Below, piece by piece: positions 42,937 to 52,993 of a stretch of 64,000 nucleotides of DNA. The stretch's first letter is position 1; every line of letters starts with the position of its first letter. The stretch is from NCBI GenBank assembly GCA_900315165.1, contig OMXZ01000007.1:1-64000 (forward strand). The letters run 5' to 3'. Under the pieces are notes generated by a model. It had not been told where the DNA came from. It was given only the letters and a program-made list of their open reading frames with translations, and made no database searches. The DNA comes from an uncultured Actinomycetes bacterium. GTDB lineage: Bacteria; Actinomycetota; Coriobacteriia; Coriobacteriales; Atopobiaceae. A program made the position numbers and the translations under genes.

Positions 42937-44778
42937 ATGATTTATCTCTCTCAGCTTCTGGGAAATCCCGTATACGACCTCGACGGCGAGCAGATCGGTA
43001 AGGTCAACGACCTCGGCATCGCCACGGGCGAGGTCTTCCCGCGTGTCACGAGCCTGGCCATCGTGGGCCCCGGCAAGACGCCCTTCATGCTCTCGTGGCG
43101 CAAATACGTCGACACCTTCGACGAGAAGGAGATCCGCCTCAAGGTGGTCAAGACGGACATCCGCTTCTCCTACCTGCAGCCCGACGAGGTCCTGATCGCC
43201 CGCGACCTGCTGGACAAGCAGATCGTCGACACCCGCGGCATGCGCGTCGTCCGCGTGAACGACCTCAAGCTTTCTGACACCAACTCCACCCAGCTGCGCC
43301 TGCTTGGCGCCGAGGTCGGCGTCCGCGGCATCCTGCGCACCCTCTCGCCCCGGCTCGAGAAGATTGCCCTGCGCCTGGCCAAGACCTTCGGCCATCCTAT
43401 GCCCGAGCGCATCATCGCGTGGAACTACATGGACCTGCTCGACCGCGACCTGTCCGACGTCAAGCTATCCGTGAGCCACAAGACCCTCGACGACATGCAC
43501 CCGGCCGACATCGCCGACATTATCGAGCGTCTGGACCCCCGCCTACGCGGCCAGGTCTTCGCGCAGCTCGACGACGAACAGGCCGCCGGCGCCATGGCCG
43601 AGCTCGACGACGACAAGGCTGCCGAGATCATGGGAGACCTCGACGAGACCTCCGCCTCCCGCATGCTGACCGAGATGGACCCGGACGACGCGGCCGAGCT
43701 CGTCTCGGAGCTCGATTACGACAAGGCCGAGAAGCTCCTGCGCCTGATGGGCGTGGAGGAGCAGAAGGCCGTCCGCCAGCTGCTCGGCTACCGCGAGGAC
43801 ACCGCCGGCCGTATCATGACCTCGGAATTCGTCTCCCTGCCCGAGGACGCCACGGTCGCCGACGCCATCCAGGCCATCCGCGACCTGGAAGAGGACTTCG
43901 AGGCCGTCCGCTATGTGTACGTGCACGACGAGGACGGGCTTGCCACGGGCGTCGTCACCCTCCAGGAGCTCATCACCGCGACCGAGGGCACTCACCTTTC
44001 TGACCTCTGCACGAGCGAGCTCATCACGGCCAGCCCCGACGACGACCAGGAGGACGTGGCCGAGGACATCTCCAAGTACAACCTCCTCGCCATGCCCGTC
44101 GTGGACGACAAGGGCAAGATGCTGGGCATCGTCACGGTCGACGACGCCCTCGACGTCCTGGAGGAGGAGCACGAGGAGGACCTGCAGATCGCCGGTGCCC
44201 CGCGCTCGAGCGGCGAGGGCGAGCACAGCCACGACTTCCTCCTGATCGCCTCGCACAACCTCTGGATCCTCTTCTGGGCGATCGGCGTGATCGTCAGCAT
44301 GGACCTCTACGCCAAGGCGGGCAGTTCGATTGCGGGCCTGGTCGCGTCGCTTGCGCTGCCCGCCGCGCTCGCGCTGTCGGACGCGGCCGTGAGCTACGCC
44401 ACCAACTTCTTCCTCGAGTACGACCCCGACGACGAGGACAGCCCCTCCGCACTGGGCTTCTTCCTTAAGGGCGTCGCGATGGGCGTCGTCTTCGCGGCAG
44501 CCGTGGCCTCGGTCGGCATGGTGGTCGGGTCGCTGCTCGAGGGCTACCTCCCCGACGGCTTCCTGGCGCTGAGCTCGGCCTTCCGCGACGGCTTCGAGGC
44601 GGCCGGCATCACGGTCGTCGTGTCGTTCGCGTTTGCCGGCATCTGGCTCCTTGTCCTGCGCCGTCGCAACGCCGCCAAGAAGGACACGTCGGGCTCCTCG
44701 CTTGCCGCGGTGGCGTTGGCGGTTGCTCTGGTTGTCTTCGTGGTCGCCCTGATTGCGCTCGGCGGGATTGCGGGGTAG
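42937..44778 (+). CDS. PRC-barrel/MgtE_N/CBS membrane protein
   Basis: A 613-aa protein with PRC-barrel-like segments (1-150), a superhelical MgtE_N domain (about 180-290, repeats such as LDDEQAAGAMAELDDDKAAEIM), and two CBS motifs (about 300-410). A C-terminal membrane part of about five helices follows (440-613). The cytosolic half is that of MgtE magnesium channels. The membrane half lacks the helix with the selectivity Asp (DPA) and other MgtE hallmarks. It may be a divergent channel or a Mg-sensing partner of the transporter that starts 3 bases after its stop codon. Confidence 0.78.
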   Translation: MIYLSQLLGNPVYDLDGEQIGKVNDLGIATGEVFPRVTSLAIVGPGKTPFMLSWRKYVDTFDEKEIRLKVVKTDIRFSYLQPDEVLIARDLLDKQIVDTRGMRVVRVNDLKLSDTNSTQLRLLGAEVGVRGILRTLSPRLEKIALRLAKTFGHPMPERIIAWNYMDLLDRDLSDVKLSVSHKTLDDMHPADIADIIERLDPRLRGQVFAQLDDEQAAGAMAELDDDKAAEIMGDLDETSASRMLTEMDPDDAAELVSELDYDKAEKLLRLMGVEEQKAVRQLLGYREDTAGRIMTSEFVSLPEDATVADAIQAIRDLEEDFEAVRYVYVHDEDGLATGVVTLQELITATEGTHLSDLCTSELITASPDDDQEDVAEDISKYNLLAMPVVDDKGKMLGIVTVDDALDVLEEEHEEDLQIAGAPRSSGEGEHSHDFLLIASHNLWILFWAIGVIVSMDLYAKAGSSIAGLVASLALPAALALSDAAVSYATNFFLEYDPDDEDSPSALGFFLKGVAMGVVFAAAVASVGMVVGSLLEGYLPDGFLALSSAFRDGFEAAGITVVVSFAFAGIWLLVLRRRNAAKKDTSGSSLAAVALAVALVVFVVALIALGGIAG

Positions 44779-44781
44779 CGC

Positions 44782-46044
44782 ATGGCCGACGAGAAGGACA
44801 AGCAGCAGGTCGAAGGCGCTCGCAAGAAGACCGGCGTCGCGGCCATCCTCTCCGTGATGGGCCCCGGCATCCTGACCTCCCTCGCAGGCATGGACGCTGG
44901 CGGCATCGCGACCTTCTCGACTGAGGGCGCGAGCTACGGCTTCGGTATGCTCTGGTCCATCCCCATCACCTGCATCCTACTGATGGTCGTGCAAGAGACG
45001 GCGGCACGCATGGCTTGCGCCACGGGCAAGGGCTTCGCCGCGCTCATCCGTGAGCAGTTCGGCATCCGCATCTCCGCGGTCGCCATGGCGGCGGCCATTG
45101 TCTCCAACTTCGCGGTCACGCTCTCGGAATTCGCGGGTATCGCCTCGGGCATGCTCCTCTTCAACGTGCCCGTGGGCGTCTCGGTGCCCGTTGCGGCGAT
45201 CGCCACCTGGCTGCTCGCGATGTCGGGCTCCTACCGCCGCATCGAGAAGATCCTCCTCGCCATCTCGTGCGTCTTCGTCGTGTATATCGTCGCAGGCAGC
45301 ATGGACTGCCAGGACTGGGGTCTCGCAGTGCGCAGCACCTTCGTCCCCCAGATGTCGGGCGACCCGGCCTATATCTCGCTGCTCGTGGCCAGCATCGGTA
45401 CCACCATCAGCCCCTACATGATTTTTATGGTCTCAAGCAACATCGTCGAGAAGAACCTTGACGCCGATGACATCCCCGGCCAGCGCGCCGACAACATCTC
45501 CGGCGCCATCGTTTCGCAGACCATCGCCTGGTTCATCGTGCTCACGACCGCGAGCGTCCTGCCGCTGGGGACCAAGATCGAGACCGCCGCCGACGCTGCC
45601 AAGGCACTCGTCCCCTTCGCGGGCGAGTACGCGATGGTCATGTTCGCGGCGGGCCTGGTGGGCGCCTCGTTTTTGGCGGCCTGCGTCCTGCCCGGCATCA
45701 CGGCCAGTGCCGTCTGCGAGGCCTTTGGCTGGGAGCGCGGCGCCGACCGCAGCTGGGCCGAGGCGCCGGCCTACCGCGGCATCATCACGGCGGTCACCTT
45801 GCTTTCGGCCGCGATCGTGCTGCTCCCCGGCACCGACCTCATCGGCATCATGATGATCGCGCAGGTCATCAACGGCGTCCTGCTGCCGGTCCTGCTGCTC
45901 TGCATGGTCGACATCGCGAGCGACAAGCACGTGATGGGCCGCTATGCCAACAGCCGCGTCTGGAACATCCTGACCTGGGCCACGATCATCGTTGTGATCG
46001 TCCTGACGGTCATCATGTTCGTGATGCAGGCGATGGGTGTGTAG
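44782..46044 (+). CDS. SLC11/NRAMP-related transporter, NRMT (Mg2+) type
   Basis: A 420-aa membrane protein with 11 predicted helices. The fold marks of NRAMP are present (GPGILTSLAGMDAGG in helix 1), but the metal-site motifs are changed: DPGN becomes DAGG, and the helix-6 A-x-x-MPHN region reads TTISPYMIFMVSSN with no MPH. Replacement of the Mn-coordinating Asn and Met defines the NRMT branch, described as magnesium transporters from Eggerthella. The gene is coupled to a CBS/MgtE_N protein. Mg2+ rather than Mn2+ is therefore the likely substrate. ORF callers would probably name it mntH. Confidence 0.78.
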   Translation: MADEKDKQQVEGARKKTGVAAILSVMGPGILTSLAGMDAGGIATFSTEGASYGFGMLWSIPITCILLMVVQETAARMACATGKGFAALIREQFGIRISAVAMAAAIVSNFAVTLSEFAGIASGMLLFNVPVGVSVPVAAIATWLLAMSGSYRRIEKILLAISCVFVVYIVAGSMDCQDWGLAVRSTFVPQMSGDPAYISLLVASIGTTISPYMIFMVSSNIVEKNLDADDIPGQRADNISGAIVSQTIAWFIVLTTASVLPLGTKIETAADAAKALVPFAGEYAMVMFAAGLVGASFLAACVLPGITASAVCEAFGWERGADRSWAEAPAYRGIITAVTLLSAAIVLLPGTDLIGIMMIAQVINGVLLPVLLLCMVDIASDKHVMGRYANSRVWNILTWATIIVVIVLTVIMFVMQAMGV

Positions 46045-46087
46045 CGGACCCGGTGACAATTGCGTGCCTGAGTCTCTGCGCTACATT

Positions 46088-46114
46088 TTAACGTGCCGCG
46101 AAAGACAAAAAAAC
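46088..46114. repeat. Downstream copy of the AACGTGCCGCGAAAGA repeat
   Basis: AACGTGCCGCGAAAGA followed by CAAAAAAAC lies 23 bases past the ATPase 3 stop. The same 16-mer followed by GAAAAAATC lies upstream of that gene at 47633, in the same orientation, so the gene is bracketed by direct repeats. Confidence 0.75.
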
Positions 46115-46136
46115 ATTCTTGACGGCAGAATAAAAC

Positions 46137-47573
46137 CTAGGATGCAAAGAGGTCATCGAGCGTTACCACATTGGTGAAGGCCCCGGCATACTCGTTGCGC
46201 GAAAGCCCGAAGGTCGTCACCAGAGTGCTTCGCACGACTACCTTCGGCGAGACCAAGCTCGAGAGGAGTTCCTGCCGGCCCAGGATGGTCTCGTAGTATG
46301 CGCGGCTCACAGAAAAGAGCCCGCCGACGTATTTGATCTCACACATATTGAGTACGTTGTCTTTGCGTGAGAGCAGCAGGTCTATCTGGGTGCCGGGGCC
46401 GCTTTCGTCGGCGCGACGGGCCCAGGCGGAGCTCGTGGTCGATACGCCCGACACTCCGAGAGCTGCCTTTATCTGGTCCACATGGGTGAAACACACGTTC
46501 TCGAACGCCAGGCCCCGCCAGACGACGACAGACTGGCTAGTCAGGTTGTTCTGCCAGAAGTGATCGTCGTTCGAGGCGCCCTTGTCCAGGAAGTGGAGAC
46601 AGAAGAGGCAGAACGGGTCGACGAGCCGGTAGCGCTGCTCGCGCGCGCTAGAGCCGAAGGGTACATATTTCACAACGAAGTCGCTCGCGATCAATGCCTT
46701 CAGGCTGTGGGAGAGACCGCCGCCCTCGCTCACGCCAGCTCCGTTGGCGATTTCGTGGCGCGTGTAGCCCGAAGAGCGCGTCCCGAGGAACCGCACGATG
46801 GCTTGCATCGCGCCAGGGTTGGTGAACAGCGACGCGAAGAGGCGGTCGAACTCGTCTGCCAGTGGCGCGCGGCGTGCGAACAACGTGGCGTCCACGTTTT
46901 GGGCCAGGCTGAGGCTTCCGTCGAAATAGCCCAGGTAATAGGGGATACCGCCGAAGATCATATAGGCTTGGGCGATGTCGTAGCGCGACAGCCTCACGCC
47001 CATACCGTCAAATAACTCTTCGCACTCGCGCAATGTGAAAGGCGCCAGCCGTATTTCGCGGGTGACCCTGCCGTACAGGCCCCCGTGGTTGTTGATGAGC
47101 CGGTCCTCGACCCAGGAGCTGGCGCTTCCGCACACGATGACCATGAGGTTCCTGCGGTGGCAGCCCCAGTTGTTCCAGAACCCCTCGAAGGCTCTCAGGA
47201 AGCCCGACCGCGGGGTGTCCATCCATGGCAGCTCGTCCAGGAAGACCAGCTGGCGTGTGCCGTCGTCGCCTGCTTGGAGGAATTGCTCCAGCATGAGGAA
47301 GGCCTCGAGCCAGCCGTGCGGGACGTTGCTCGGTGTGGCACCTGCAAGAATCAGTGAGTTGTAGAAGTTCTCGAGCTGTGCCGCGAGCATGCCCTTCGGG
47401 TCGTCGTCGGTGGGGGCGAGGCCGGCGTGTCGGAAGCTGATGCGCCCCGAGAACGTCTCGTCAACTAGGTACGTCTTTCCCACGCGCCGGCGTCCGTAGA
47501 TCGCGACGAGCTCCGCCCGACCGCTGCCATAAAGCTGATTGAGCTCCCGCTGCTCCCGCTTTCTGCCGATCAT
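46137..47573 (-). CDS. AAA+ ATPase with C-terminal DUF234/PD-(D/E)XK-like domain (3)
   Basis: A 478-aa ATPase of the same broad class as gene 1. It has Walker A YGRRRVGKTYL (about 26-36), Walker B LVFLDELPWMD, a winged-helix segment with the conserved SSGYTRHEIANGAGVSEGGGLSHSLKAL, and C-terminal TQIDLLLSRKDNVLNMCEIKY (D...ExK). The start at 47573 follows AGGAGGGTGGGGCT. The promoter has a perfect 18-bp inverted repeat, one arm of which is repeated after the gene. Function is unknown; autoregulation is inferred from the repeat layout. Confidence 0.83.
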   Translation of the reverse strand: MIGRKREQRELNQLYGSGRAELVAIYGRRRVGKTYLVDETFSGRISFRHAGLAPTDDDPKGMLAAQLENFYNSLILAGATPSNVPHGWLEAFLMLEQFLQAGDDGTRQLVFLDELPWMDTPRSGFLRAFEGFWNNWGCHRRNLMVIVCGSASSWVEDRLINNHGGLYGRVTREIRLAPFTLRECEELFDGMGVRLSRYDIAQAYMIFGGIPYYLGYFDGSLSLAQNVDATLFARRAPLADEFDRLFASLFTNPGAMQAIVRFLGTRSSGYTRHEIANGAGVSEGGGLSHSLKALIASDFVVKYVPFGSSAREQRYRLVDPFCLFCLHFLDKGASNDDHFWQNNLTSQSVVVWRGLAFENVCFTHVDQIKAALGVSGVSTTSSAWARRADESGPGTQIDLLLSRKDNVLNMCEIKYVGGLFSVSRAYYETILGRQELLSSLVSPKVVVRSTLVTTFGLSRNEYAGAFTNVVTLDDLFAS

Positions 47574-47622
47574 AGCCCCACCCTCCTCAAAGGTTCGCTG
47601 CCGCCCGAGCCTATTGAGTGTC

Positions 47623-47678
47623 ATTATAATTAAACGTGCCGCGAAAGAGAAAAAATCTGCTTCGCGGCACGTTTAATT
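47623..47678 (-). promoter_or_regulatory. 18-bp perfect inverted repeat overlapping the ATPase 3 promoter
   Basis: AATTAAACGTGCCGCGAA (47628-47645) and its exact reverse complement (47661-47678) are separated by 15 bases. On the minus strand TATAAT (47623-47628) abuts the inner arm, so the element overlaps the promoter and would suit an operator. Confidence 0.65.
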
Positions 47679-47774
47679 TGTTAAGCCCAAAAAGAGGAAT
47701 CCCCTCTCACCCCGATATTGGCTCCATGACATATCGTCAGACTGCAGAGAATCTCTGGCAGTCGCGCGACACTG

Positions 47775-49067
47775 CTACACCAGCTGGAAGATGAAGAAGT
47801 CCAGATAGTGCGTCTCGGGCACGCCCCAGAGGATGGGGTGGTCGGGAGCCTGCTGGCGCTCCTCGACCTGCTTGAGCTGGACATTCGCATCGTGCGCGGC
47901 CTCGGCGATCGCACGGGCGAGCAGGTCGCGGGTCATGAAGTGGCTGCACGAGCACGTGGCCAGGTAGCCGCCGCGCGGCAGGAGGCGCATGGCCTGGTAG
48001 TTGATCTCGCGATAGCCCTTGGCGGCGTGGGCCACGGCGTTGCGGCTCTTGGTGAAGGCGGGCGGGTCCAGCACGATCAGGTCGAAGGGGCCGCCCTCCT
48101 CGCGCAGGCGCCGCTTGTCGCGCGCGAGCTCGGGCAGGTAGTCAAGCACATCCGTGCAGGTAAAGGCCATGCGGTCCTCGAGATGGTTGAGACGGGCGTT
48201 CTCGGCGGCGAGGTCGAGCGCCGTCTGGCTCACGTCTACCTCGCGCACGTAGGCCGCGCCGCCCGCTGCCGCATTGAGGCCAAAGGGGCCGACGTGGCAG
48301 AAGCAGTCCAGCACCCGCCGGCCTGCCGCCAGCTCGCGGACCGCGCGGCGGTTGTATTTCTGATCGAGGAAGAAGCCCGTCTTCTGCGACTGCTCGAAAT
48401 CGACGTCGTAGAGGATGCCGTTCTCGCGGATGATACGGCGCGTGCTCTCGGGTGCGGTGTCCACACCGTCCCCAGACCACCAGCCCTTATAGCGCGGCAG
48501 GCCCTCCTTGTCGCGGACGGCGCCGTCGTTGCGCTCGTAGATCCAGCGCACGTCCTCGCCCGCGTCGCGCAGCGTCTTGAGCAGCAGCGGATAGAGCACG
48601 GGGCGCAGCCGCTCCATGCCCACGGTGCCGACCTGCGCCACGAGGATGTCCTCGTAGCGGTCGACAACCAGCCCGGGAAAGCCGTCCGCCTCGGAAAAGA
48701 GCACGCGACAGCAATTGGTATCAGGCTCGCAGCCGGGCAGCGCGCGGCCGCCCATGGTCACACGGCGGTGTTCCCAGGCCCACACGAGCTTGCGCGCCCA
48801 AAAGGCCTGGTCGAGACGGTCGTTGGCGTTGCGCGTCACGATGCGCACGCGGATGGTGCTCTCCTGCGAGATGAGGCCCGTGCCCTGCCAGGTGCCGTTC
48901 TCCTCTAGCACGTCGACGATGTCGCCATTGACGACGGTGCGCCCGTCGGTCGGCGCAGGCAGCACGTCGAGCACCTCGCCCGCGTAGACCCAGGGATGCC
49001 CCGCGGCGAGCGAGCGTGCGGCCTTGCGCGTGACGATGACTTGCGGATAGGGACGTACTTGCTTCAT
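47775..49067 (-). CDS. rlmI: Class I SAM-dependent 23S rRNA methyltransferase (RlmI family)
   Basis: A 430-aa rRNA m5C methyltransferase-type protein. It has an N-terminal PUA-like domain (VTRKAARSLAAGHPWVYAGEV), a middle EEHI-like strand region, and a Rossmann MTase domain with LDCFCHVGPFGLNAA (SAM), DLIVLDPPAFTKS, and a CSCSHFM motif near the C-terminus. The length and order match RlmI/YccW. The upstream DUF3800 gene ends 25 bases before its start on the same strand. Confidence 0.87.
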   Translation of the reverse strand: MKQVRPYPQVIVTRKAARSLAAGHPWVYAGEVLDVLPAPTDGRTVVNGDIVDVLEENGTWQGTGLISQESTIRVRIVTRNANDRLDQAFWARKLVWAWEHRRVTMGGRALPGCEPDTNCCRVLFSEADGFPGLVVDRYEDILVAQVGTVGMERLRPVLYPLLLKTLRDAGEDVRWIYERNDGAVRDKEGLPRYKGWWSGDGVDTAPESTRRIIRENGILYDVDFEQSQKTGFFLDQKYNRRAVRELAAGRRVLDCFCHVGPFGLNAAAGGAAYVREVDVSQTALDLAAENARLNHLEDRMAFTCTDVLDYLPELARDKRRLREEGGPFDLIVLDPPAFTKSRNAVAHAAKGYREINYQAMRLLPRGGYLATCSCSHFMTRDLLARAIAEAAHDANVQLKQVEERQQAPDHPILWGVPETHYLDFFIFQLV

Positions 49068-49092
49068 GGCTATCCAATCCTTGCGGGGTGTC

Positions 49093-49773
49093 TCATCGGT
49101 CGAAGCGCATGTGATTCAGTTGCTTCACATACGACTGCATGAGATTTCGTCGATTGCCGAAGAACCTCTCTTGAGTCCTTGTTTGCCTTCCCGCATCGTA
49201 CGCGAGTCCCGTCCTTTCAATGGTGCAGATGTAGTCTGCTAGCTGCAGAAGTCGGCGTGTCGCATGATCGGCATCGCGAAAAACGGCAACATTATTCGCA
49301 AGAACAAATTCCAACGCCGCATGCAAAGCCGTGCTTAAGGCCTGTTGACCGTCATCGTAATAGACGGAGACTGTATCGAACTGCTGAAAGTAAGAGAGGT
49401 GGTCGAAAATCAGCGACGCTAAGTCTCGCCGGATACGCGCCTCAAGCTCGGCGCGGTCATGCGTTTCGTGCTCGTCGTAGCTCAAGACAAAGAAAGTGAC
49501 GGGGAGAGATCTTGCGAGCCTCGCGAACTGGGTCAGCAAACGCTTTCTATCTCCCACAGAGATGTTTTCGTATGCCTCATGGCCATGCAGCAGGTCTTTA
49601 CCGTGAAACGGTATATCGGGTAGCCCAGCGAGTTTCAGCCGATCCTCATAGGCCCTGATCGGCCCCTCGATGTCATGGGAATGATCATGCAGCACGACGG
49701 CGACGAGGTACATCCCTTCCGTGAGGTCTTGAGTTCCCGCCTCGTCGATATGTAGGTTAAGCCGCTGGGGCAT
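49093..49773 (-). CDS. DUF3800 protein
   Basis: A 226-aa protein of the DUF3800 family, predicted RNase H-like fold. It has an initial acidic strand LHIDEAGTQD, a middle FFVLSYDEHETHD, and a late Asp in LQLADYICTIERTG, in line with a metal-dependent nuclease core. DUF3800 genes are scattered accessory genes, often near mobile or defence DNA; their activity is not established. The start at 49773 begins the family motif but has only a weak GGAA site. A frame back to 49932 runs through the helicase terminator and is rejected. Codon use is less GC-biased than in the flanking genes. Confidence 0.78.
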   Translation of the reverse strand: MPQRLNLHIDEAGTQDLTEGMYLVAVVLHDHSHDIEGPIRAYEDRLKLAGLPDIPFHGKDLLHGHEAYENISVGDRKRLLTQFARLARSLPVTFFVLSYDEHETHDRAELEARIRRDLASLIFDHLSYFQQFDTVSVYYDDGQQALSTALHAALEFVLANNVAVFRDADHATRRLLQLADYICTIERTGLAYDAGRQTRTQERFFGNRRNLMQSYVKQLNHMRFDR

Positions 49774-49788
49774 GGGATTCCAATCTAA

Positions 49789-49814
49789 TAAAAAAGGCGA
49801 GGTACGTACCTCGC
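49789..49814 (-). terminator. Terminator of the DEAD-box helicase gene
   Basis: On the minus strand the perfect palindrome GGCGAGGTACGTACCTCGCC is followed by TTTTTT. Confidence 0.9.
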
Positions 49815-49888
49815 CGTTCTGGAACCTTCGAGCGCGAGCGCTTTCCGGTGCGGATATTTTTGCACAGGGCCTGAGTGAAAAGCAAGTC

Positions 49889-51160
49889 CTACATATGCCG
49901 GCCGAAACGGCCGCCGGCGGGACCACGGCCACCGGCGCGCGAGCCGCGGAACATCGTGCGGACGGGCTTGGAGGTCGAGCGATCGGGGTTGGGCACGATG
50001 CGCGACGCGTCGTAGTCGAAGCCCTCGAGGTCCCAGACCGGCACGAGCTTCTTGGTGAAGTACTCGACCTCGCGCAGCTGGCTGATCTCGTCGGGCGCCA
50101 CGAACGTGAAGGCCTGGCCGTCGTGCCCCGCGCGGCCCGTGCGGCCGATGCGGTGCACGTAGTCCTCGGGGTCCATGGGCACGTCGTAATTGATCACGGC
50201 GTCGATCCCCGAGACGTCGATACCGCGGCTCATCACGTCGGTCGCGACCAGTACCTGCACCTTTGCGGCGCGGAAGCGCTCGAGCGCCTTCTCGCGCGCC
50301 TTCTGCGGGCGGTCGGCGTGCATCTCCTCGACCTTGAAATTGGCACGACGCAGCGTCTTGCAGACGTCATCCACGCGGCGCTTGGTCCGGCAGAAGACCA
50401 GCGCGCGCTCGGGCGCGAGACTGGTGAGCAGGGCCTCCAAAAGCGAGGTCTTCTGTCCCTGCGTCACGGGGCAGAGGTGCTCCTCCACGGTCTCGGCCGT
50501 CTCGCCGATGCGGGCGATCTCGACCACGGCGGGGTCGTGCAGCATCGCGTCCACGGTCGACTTGATCGAGGGTGGGATCGTCGCGGAGAAGAGCAGGGTC
50601 TGGCGCCGCTCGGGAAGGGCTGCCAGGATCTTGCGGACGCTGGGCCAAAAGCCCATGTCCAGCATGCGGTCGGCCTCGTCGAGCACCATGATCTGCACGC
50701 GGGCCAGGCTCACGTTGTTGTGCTCCATCAGGTCGAGCAGGCGGCCGGGCGTCGCGACGAGCAGGTCGCAACCGGCCTGTAGGTCCTTGATCTGGCGGTC
50801 GAACTTGGTGCCGCCCATCACGATCACGGCGTGCTGGCCGGTGCGCCCACACACGACCGAGACGACCTTCTCGATCTGCTGCGCGAGCTCGCGCGTGGGC
50901 GTCACGACCAGGGCGTGCGGGGCGGGGACGTGTTTCTTGCCCACCGTCTCGGGCTCGCTTCCCGCGATCAGCTGCAGCGTGGGCAGGGCAAAGGCGGCCG
51001 TCTTGCCCGTGCCGGTCTGCGCGGAAGCGACGATGTCGCGGCCGCGGAGGACCTCGGGGATGGCCTGCGCCTGGACGGGGGTCGGTGTGGTGAAGCCGAG
51101 GTCCTCGACCCCGGCGAGTATCTGCTCGTTCAGCCCGAGCTCAGCAAATGTCATATCCAT
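49889..51160 (-). CDS. DEAD-box ATP-dependent RNA helicase
   Basis: A 423-aa RhlE-like helicase. Motifs in order are Q-motif with [15 protein letters not shown] (I), PTRELAQQ (Ia), TPGR (Ib), [12 protein letters not shown] (II), FSATIPPS (III), [12 protein letters not shown] (IV), [12 protein letters not shown] (V) and [13 protein letters not shown] (VI). A short Arg/Gly-rich tail ([16 protein letters not shown]) follows. Two ATGs (51160, 51154) share one weak AGGG site; I give the first. It is divergent from the HerA-like gene. Confidence 0.9.
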   Translation of the reverse strand: MDMTFAELGLNEQILAGVEDLGFTTPTPVQAQAIPEVLRGRDIVASAQTGTGKTAAFALPTLQLIAGSEPETVGKKHVPAPHALVVTPTRELAQQIEKVVSVVCGRTGQHAVIVMGGTKFDRQIKDLQAGCDLLVATPGRLLDLMEHNNVSLARVQIMVLDEADRMLDMGFWPSVRKILAALPERRQTLLFSATIPPSIKSTVDAMLHDPAVVEIARIGETAETVEEHLCPVTQGQKTSLLEALLTSLAPERALVFCRTKRRVDDVCKTLRRANFKVEEMHADRPQKAREKALERFRAAKVQVLVATDVMSRGIDVSGIDAVINYDVPMDPEDYVHRIGRTGRAGHDGQAFTFVAPDEISQLREVEYFTKKLVPVWDLEGFDYDASRIVPNPDRSTSKPVRTMFRGSRAGGRGPAGGRFGRHM

Positions 51161-51254
51161 GCGCCCTAGTATCGCCCAAATGCCGAAAAGCTGCACGGCG
51201 CGTCCGAGCCGGGTGTTAGTCTTGTCAAGAAAGCAATCGAGGAAAGGCGGCACC

Positions 51255-52901
51255 ATGTACACCAGCGACGGCCAGCTCCAGATCGCGGTCGGCGACACCC
51301 CCATTTACCTGCTGCCGGCCATGTGCAACCGCCACGGTCTCATCACCGGCGCCACGGGCACGGGCAAGACGGTCACGCTCAAGACCATCGCCCAGGACCT
51401 GTCCGACGCGGGTGTGCCCGTTTTCCTCGCGGATGTGAAGGGCGACGTGTCCGGCATGGCCGTTGCAGGCGAGCAGAGCGACAAGCTCGCCACCCGCCTG
51501 GCCGAGATCGGGGTCGCGGGTCTCAATTTTCATGCGAGCCCGGTGCGCTTCTGGGACGTGTACGGCGAGAAGGGCGCTCCCGTGCGCACCACGATCAGCG
51601 AGATGGGCCCCGTGCTGCTGGGCCGCCTGCTGGGGCTGACCGAGGTGCAGGAGGGCGTGCTCAACATCGCCTTCCACGTGGCCGACGACCGCGGCCTGCT
51701 CCTGCTCGACCTCAAGGACCTGCGTGCGATGGTGGGCTGGTGCGGCGAGCACGCCGACGAGCTCAGCCTCAGCTACGGCAGCGTCTCCAAGCAGTCGGTC
51801 GGCGCGATCCAGCGTGCGCTGCTCGTGCTCGAGGACGCGGGCGGCGAGGTCTTCTTCGGCGAGCCCGCGCTCGACATCATGGACTGGATCGGCTGCGACG
51901 CCGACGCACACGGCTTCGTTAACATCCTCGACGCCACGCGCCTTGCCCAGTCGCCGCTGCTCTACTCGACCTTCCTGCTCTGGATGCTGTCCGAGCTTTA
52001 CGAGCGCCTTCCCGAGGTGGGCGACCTCGACAAGCCGCGCATGGTCTTCTTCTTCGACGAGGCACACATGCTCTTCGACGACGCGCCCAAGGCCCTGGTC
52101 CAGAAGGTCGAGCAGGTCGTCAAGCTGATCCGCTCCAAGGGCGTGGGCGTGTGGTTCATCACCCAGAACCCCGCCGACATTCCCGAGCCCGTCCTTGCCC
52201 AGCTCGGTAACCGCGTGCAGCACGCCCTGCGCGCCTATACCCCGGCCGAGCAGCGCGCCGTGCACGCGGCGGCGGAGAGCTTCCGCGCCAATCCCGCTTT
52301 CGATACCGAGAAGACGATCGGCGAGCTCGCGACCGGTGAGGCGCTGGTGAGCTTCCTCGACGCCGACGGCATCCCCGCGGTGGTCCAGCGCGCCCGGGTG
52401 ATCGCCCCCGGCTGCTCGATGGGGGCCGCTCCCGCCGATGACCAGACCTACCTCACGCAGAACTCGCCCTTTGCCACCAAGTACGGCACCCCGGTCGACC
52501 GCGAGAGCGCCTACGAGCTGCTCAACGCCGCGACCATCGCCGCCGCCAAGGCGCAGGAGGAGGCCGATGCCGCGGCTGCTCAGGCAAAGGCGGACGCTGC
52601 CGCCGAGAGGGAGCGCGCCAAGGCCGAGGAGAAGGCTGCCAAGGAGCAGGCGAAGGCCGAGGCCCAGGCCGAAAAAGAGCGCGCCCGCGCCGAGGCGCAG
52701 GCCGCCAAGGAGGCCCAGAAGGAAGCCGAACGTCAGGCCCGCGAAGCCCAGCGCGCCGCGGAAAAGGCGGCCGCCCAACAGAAGAAGGAAGAGGAGCGCC
52801 GCCAGCACCAGCTCGAGAGCATCGGCGTCTCGGTCGCGCGCACCGCAGCCACCTCGATCACCCGCGGCATCCTCGGCAGCATCAAGCGGAGCATCTTCTA
52901 A
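51255..52901 (+). CDS. HerA-like ATPase (DUF853)
   Basis: A 548-aa cytoplasmic FtsK/HerA-superfamily ATPase. It has Walker [11 protein letters not shown] (about 33-42), ADVKGDVSG, a [15 protein letters not shown] segment, Walker [17 protein letters not shown], and an arginine-finger region ([20 protein letters not shown]). The last ~130 residues are an Ala/Lys/Glu coiled coil. DUF853 proteins are about 500 aa and of unknown role, possibly DNA translocation or repair. The start at 51255 follows AAAGGCGG; upstream frame sequence overlaps the divergent helicase and is rejected. Confidence 0.87.
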   Translation: MYTSDGQLQIAVGDTPIYLLPAMCNRHGLITGATGTGKTVTLKTIAQDLSDAGVPVFLADVKGDVSGMAVAGEQSDKLATRLAEIGVAGLNFHASPVRFWDVYGEKGAPVRTTISEMGPVLLGRLLGLTEVQEGVLNIAFHVADDRGLLLLDLKDLRAMVGWCGEHADELSLSYGSVSKQSVGAIQRALLVLEDAGGEVFFGEPALDIMDWIGCDADAHGFVNILDATRLAQSPLLYSTFLLWMLSELYERLPEVGDLDKPRMVFFFDEAHMLFDDAPKALVQKVEQVVKLIRSKGVGVWFITQNPADIPEPVLAQLGNRVQHALRAYTPAEQRAVHAAAESFRANPAFDTEKTIGELATGEALVSFLDADGIPAVVQRARVIAPGCSMGAAPADDQTYLTQNSPFATKYGTPVDRESAYELLNAATIAAAKAQEEADAAAAQAKADAAAERERAKAEEKAAKEQAKAEAQAEKERARAEAQAAKEAQKEAERQAREAQRAAEKAAAQQKKEEERRQHQLESIGVSVARTAATSITRGILGSIKRSIF

Positions 52902-52993
52902 CCGCTCGATTCCGAACCCCGCAATTCGCGTAGGCCCGATTTACCCCATTTCCGCAATTTACGGAAAATAATGAAACTGTCTGTCTTGTGAGT

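Noticed and set aside
42780-43001. A 73-aa frame overlapping the start of the MgtE-like gene
   Set aside because: It overlaps the better-supported gene in another frame, has no ribosome site and resembles no protein; the region looks like an mRNA leader.
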